From contig DAIEQP010000005.1 in assembly GCA_027347805.1 (NCBI GenBank), positions 1 through 7,265 of the forward strand: a stretch of 7,265 bases of DNA. The letters run 5' to 3'. This document shows positions 4,592 to 7,265 of this stretch, in pieces. Position numbers and translations under genes: made by a program. The notes under the pieces are model-generated. The model was not told the origin of the DNA, searched no databases, and saw only the letters and a program-made list of their open reading frames with translations. The stretch is from Ignavibacteria bacterium. Lineage in GTDB: Bacteria; Bacteroidota; Ignavibacteria; Ignavibacteriales; Melioribacteraceae. The first letter of the stretch is position 1; each line of letters begins with the position of its first letter.

Positions 4592-6811
4592 TTACTGTAT
4601 TGTAATTGTTGTTCTGCTTCTCAAATCTTTTGATGAAGACCCGGCTGCAAAAATGTAATCACCCGGTTCAACAACCCAGTTATGTTTCTGTTCATCAAAG
4701 TATGCCAAGTCTGATGCATTCAAATCAAAATTTACTTTTACACTTTTACCTGCCGGTACAAGAACTTTTTTAAATGCTTTCAGTTCTTTCTCTGCTCTTT
4801 TTACAGCCGAATTCACTTTACTAACATAAACCTGAACAGTTTCATATCCTGTTTTTGTTCCGCTGTTTTTAATATTTAATGAAAATTTAACAGCTTCATT
4901 TTTTCCTACAACATTTTTAGCTACTCTAATACCGGAATAGTCAAATGTTGTGTAAGACAATCCAAAACCAAAACAAATTTGAGGAACAATTGCTTTAGTA
5001 TCATACCATCTGTAACCTACTAAAATACCTTCAAGGTAATTTGCAGTTAAGTCTTTACCAGGAAAGGTATTTAAATATTGAGCTGGCGTTTGATTTAGAT
5101 CAGCAGGAAAAGTAAAAGGCATTTTACCGGATGGATTAACATTACCAAGCAATACATCTGCAACAGCATTTCCAGCCTGCGAACCATTGAACCATGTATA
5201 AAGAACTGCGCCGGCCGAACTTAAAGTTCTATTCATATCTGTCGGCGCGCCTGCAACAACACATACAATGGTTTTAGGATTTGCTTCCGATACTGCTTTA
5301 ATCAACTCATCCTGGCCGTAAGGCAGTGCAAGACTTTTTCTATCAGTGGCTTCTGTTTCAACATCATGATTTGTCCCGGCAAATATGATTGCTACATCAG
5401 AATTCTTTGCAGCCTCAACTGCTTCTTTAATTAAATTCTGATCCGGTTTATCAGATGGTACTTTCTGAAATTTTTTATAATTAATTGTATCGTAAGATGG
5501 ATTATATCCATGAACAACCTGAAGCTGAACATTTTTTCCAATTTTGTTTCGTAAACCTTCTAAGGGAGTTACTTCATATCTCGCTTTAACACCGGCACCA
5601 AATCCGCCAGTAGCATGTTTATGCATTGCATTATCACCAATCACAGCAATCTTTTTAATTTCATTTGTATTGATAGGCAAAAGATTATTTGAATTCTTCA
5701 CAAGAACAATTGATTGAGATGCCACATCATATGCAACTTTGTTATTTTCAGCCGTTGATACTGCTCCTGATAATTTATCAACCCTGTTTTTCTGCGTCAG
5801 TATCATAACACCCAAAATTCTTTTTACCTTACCTTCAATTACTTTTTCAGGCACTTTTCCATCTTTAACAGCTTTGAAAAGAGAATCTGCAAAATAAACT
5901 TTTCTGAATGAGCCCATTTCAACATCAAGGCCGTTTAATGCGCAGTTAACAGTGCTGTGAGTTCCTCCCCAATCAGAAATTACAATACCATTAAAGCCCC
6001 ACTCACCGAATAGAATTTTATTTAGCAAATAATCATTTTCAGAACAGTAACTTCCTCTGAATTTATTGTATGCAGTCATGATTGATAATGCATTTCCTTC
6101 AGTTATCGCAGACTTGAAAGCAGGGAGATAGATTTCCCTTAATGTTCTTTCATCCATTTCAACATTTACTGTTCCCCTGTTTGTTTCCTGGTTATTTGCT
6201 GCATAATGCTTTACACATGCAGCCACACCATTGCTTTGAACACCCTTCACATAATTTACAGCGAGTCTTGAATTTAATAATGGATCCTCACTCATATACT
6301 CAAATGTTCTTCCTCCGACAGGTATTCGTGTGATATTAATTGCAGGTCCGAGTATTACATCCTTTCCCCTCATTCTTGTTTCCCAGCCCAAAGCTTTTCC
6401 ATACTTAAGAGCTAATTCCTGATTCCATGTTGCTGCCAATGCCGAACCAGTTGGAAAGAATGTAGATGAATCCAAAGTTGTTTTTGCCGGTTTGAATGAA
6501 TTAAGCTCGGTATCTTCTCTTACTCCGTGTGGTCCGTCAGAATATTTTAAATCATCAATTCCGAATCTTTTTACTCCTGCAGAAGTAAATATTCCATTTC
6601 CATGAAGCATCGCAATTTTCTCTTCGAGAGACATTGCTTTTACAATGCTATCAATTCTTGCTGCTTCTTTTTTTGTTAGCTGCAGTTTGTTTTTTTCTTC
6701 ACCAGTACGCTGAAAAGCAAACAACGTTCCCGAAACAAAAATTGAAATAATGAGAATGATTACTAAGTCTCTTATAAGAATTCTTTCATGATCCATTTTA
6801 ATAATTTTCAT
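4592..6811 (-). CDS. Glycoside hydrolase family 3 beta-glucosidase, exported
   Basis: This 739-residue enzyme is a retaining GH3 glycosidase that probably releases terminal beta-linked glucose or related sugars from oligosaccharides. A hydrophobic segment (about 16-33) after a charged N-terminus is a signal peptide or anchor. The GH3 N-terminal barrel (about 55-340) shows KYSDGPHGVRED with Asp92, GGRTFEYMSEDP (166-177), CVKHYAANN with Lys201/His202, and the catalytic nucleophile Asp280 in VISDWGG. The GH3 C-terminal alpha/beta domain (about 366-600) carries HDVETEATDR, where Glu487 is the likely acid/base (Glu485 is the alternative), then LALPYGQDELI. A fibronectin III-like domain (about 635-720) completes the usual three-domain plan. 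There is no PA14 insert or C-terminal sorting domain. The ATG at 6811 has a GGGA site 5 bases upstream; a second ATG five codons in has none. It is the first gene of the three-gene cluster. Exact sugar specificity cannot be read from sequence alone. Confidence 0.95.
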   Translation of the reverse strand: MKIIKMDHERILIRDLVIILIISIFVSGTLFAFQRTGEEKNKLQLTKKEAARIDSIVKAMSLEEKIAMLHGNGIFTSAGVKRFGIDDLKYSDGPHGVREDTELNSFKPAKTTLDSSTFFPTGSALAATWNQELALKYGKALGWETRMRGKDVILGPAINITRIPVGGRTFEYMSEDPLLNSRLAVNYVKGVQSNGVAACVKHYAANNQETNRGTVNVEMDERTLREIYLPAFKSAITEGNALSIMTAYNKFRGSYCSENDYLLNKILFGEWGFNGIVISDWGGTHSTVNCALNGLDVEMGSFRKVYFADSLFKAVKDGKVPEKVIEGKVKRILGVMILTQKNRVDKLSGAVSTAENNKVAYDVASQSIVLVKNSNNLLPINTNEIKKIAVIGDNAMHKHATGGFGAGVKARYEVTPLEGLRNKIGKNVQLQVVHGYNPSYDTINYKKFQKVPSDKPDQNLIKEAVEAAKNSDVAIIFAGTNHDVETEATDRKSLALPYGQDELIKAVSEANPKTIVCVVAGAPTDMNRTLSSAGAVLYTWFNGSQAGNAVADVLLGNVNPSGKMPFTFPADLNQTPAQYLNTFPGKDLTANYLEGILVGYRWYDTKAIVPQICFGFGLSYTTFDYSGIRVAKNVVGKNEAVKFSLNIKNSGTKTGYETVQVYVSKVNSAVKRAEKELKAFKKVLVPAGKSVKVNFDLNASDLAYFDEQKHNWVVEPGDYIFAAGSSSKDLRSRTTITIQ

Positions 6812-6887
6812 ATTTGTCCCAATAATTCAACTGATATATTTAACAATTCTTCTGACGATGAAAATCACCATAAGTGAATGAACTTCA

Positions 6888-7265
6888 TTATTTATTAACT
6901 GATTTATAAATCAATTCAATACCTTCTTTCTTGCCAAGATTTCTGCTGTATTTTTTATCCGTCGAATTATTCCAATGTTCCGTAACTCCAAGACTTTTTA
7001 GAATTGTTCCATCACGTTCCGGGTCATATACCGATCCTGAAGGCGGATTGTCTGCCAATGCCATCTCTTCCATTGCATGGTCACTATAAAGCATATCAGG
7101 AGCATCAGGCCATTCAGCAAGAGCAAAGTCTAGTACAACCGATTCAACGGCAACACCATCCTGAGATATAAATAAACTGCCTGGCCAATTATTGTTAAAT
7201 GGTGTCAGAGACCATTTAAAGGAGGGTATTCCACCAACAAATTTATTACTATAAATTCCATCGAT
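6888..7265 (-). CDS. Probable DUF362-family protein, C-terminal part (5' end outside window)
   Basis: The minus-strand frame is open from the right window edge to a TAA at 6888, giving 125 visible C-terminal residues. The ATG at 7094 is therefore internal rather than the start. Visible landmarks are FNNNWPGSLFISQDGVAVES near the start, VVLDFALAEWP, the acidic HAMEEMALADNPPSG, YDPERDGTILKSLGV, and a final EHWNNSTDKKYSRNLG. From memory, this ending (ADNPPSG, DPE-DGT, SLGVxEHWNN, YSRNLG) matches the C-termini of DUF362 proteins, whose function is largely unknown. The SLFISQDGVAVESVVLDF segment matches their conserved 'S-D-P-V-A-x-D' region, with Gly-Val-Ala-Val-Glu here instead of the usual Pro and Asp. 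Cofactor-binding regions would lie upstream and cannot be judged. A 76-base gap separates it from GH3, with no convincing terminator, so read-through is possible. Confidence 0.6.
   Translation of the reverse strand: MDGIYSNKFVGGIPSFKWSLTPFNNNWPGSLFISQDGVAVESVVLDFALAEWPDAPDMLYSDHAMEEMALADNPPSGSVYDPERDGTILKSLGVTEHWNNSTDKKYSRNLGKKEGIELIYKSVNK

Noticed and set aside
6142..6333. A plus-strand 63-residue frame inside GH3
   Set aside because: It is antisense to the conserved GH3 barrel region and its His/Pro/Phe-rich composition is an antisense artefact.
6860..6885. Possible terminator hairpin between the DUF362-like gene and GH3 (TCAC...GTGA)
   Set aside because: The stem is only 4 bp and no T tract follows, so it cannot be called a terminator.
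1..7265. Mobile element, CRISPR array, tRNA or rRNA, toxin-antitoxin or defence genes
   Set aside because: None is visible. YwqK-type repeats are sometimes labelled toxin-antitoxin components, but here they are fused to TonB domains in a secreted protein with no partner gene of that kind.

Overview
The window looks like chromosome of an AT-rich, Gram-negative bacterium of the Bacteroidota/Chlorobi/Ignavibacteria neighbourhood. This is an inference from gene content: a secreted YXWGXW/DUF6600-type protein, a YwqK (MORN-like) protein fused to TonB C-terminal domains, a GH3 beta-glucosidase, and low-GC codon use. There is no rRNA, tRNA, CRISPR array, insertion sequence or phage gene, so the lineage cannot be fixed more closely.

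Layout from left to right. Bases 1-768 (+) hold the C-terminal part of a carboxypeptidase Q-like M28 zinc peptidase that began before the window. A strong intrinsic terminator (767-795), read on the minus strand, closes the convergent gene 806-2071 (-), which encodes a secreted protein with a Trp/Tyr-rich domain and a long Arg/Glu-rich tail. A 192-base divergent intergenic region (2072-2263) separates it from a single-cysteine thioredoxin-like gene (2264-2872, +). That gene meets the next minus-strand gene tail to tail, with the two stop codons overlapping.

Bases 2869-6811 (-) form a compact three-gene unit transcribed right to left: GH3 beta-glucosidase, then a small GlcG/HbpS-like protein (22-base gap), then an exported YwqK/TonB double-domain protein (3-base gap, apparently translationally coupled). 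Upstream, at 6888-7265 (-), is the 3' end of a probable DUF362-family gene, 76 bases before GH3. It may or may not belong to the same transcript.

Most products appear to be exported (GH3, YwqK-TonB and the W/Y-rich protein all have N-terminal signal sequences). This fits envelope and extracellular polymer degradation in a heterotroph. I see no defence system, mobile element or clear new multi-gene machine. The points most worth a second look are the GH3 / GlcG-like / YwqK-TonB cluster, the histidine-free GlcG-like protein, and the one-cysteine thioredoxin fold protein.
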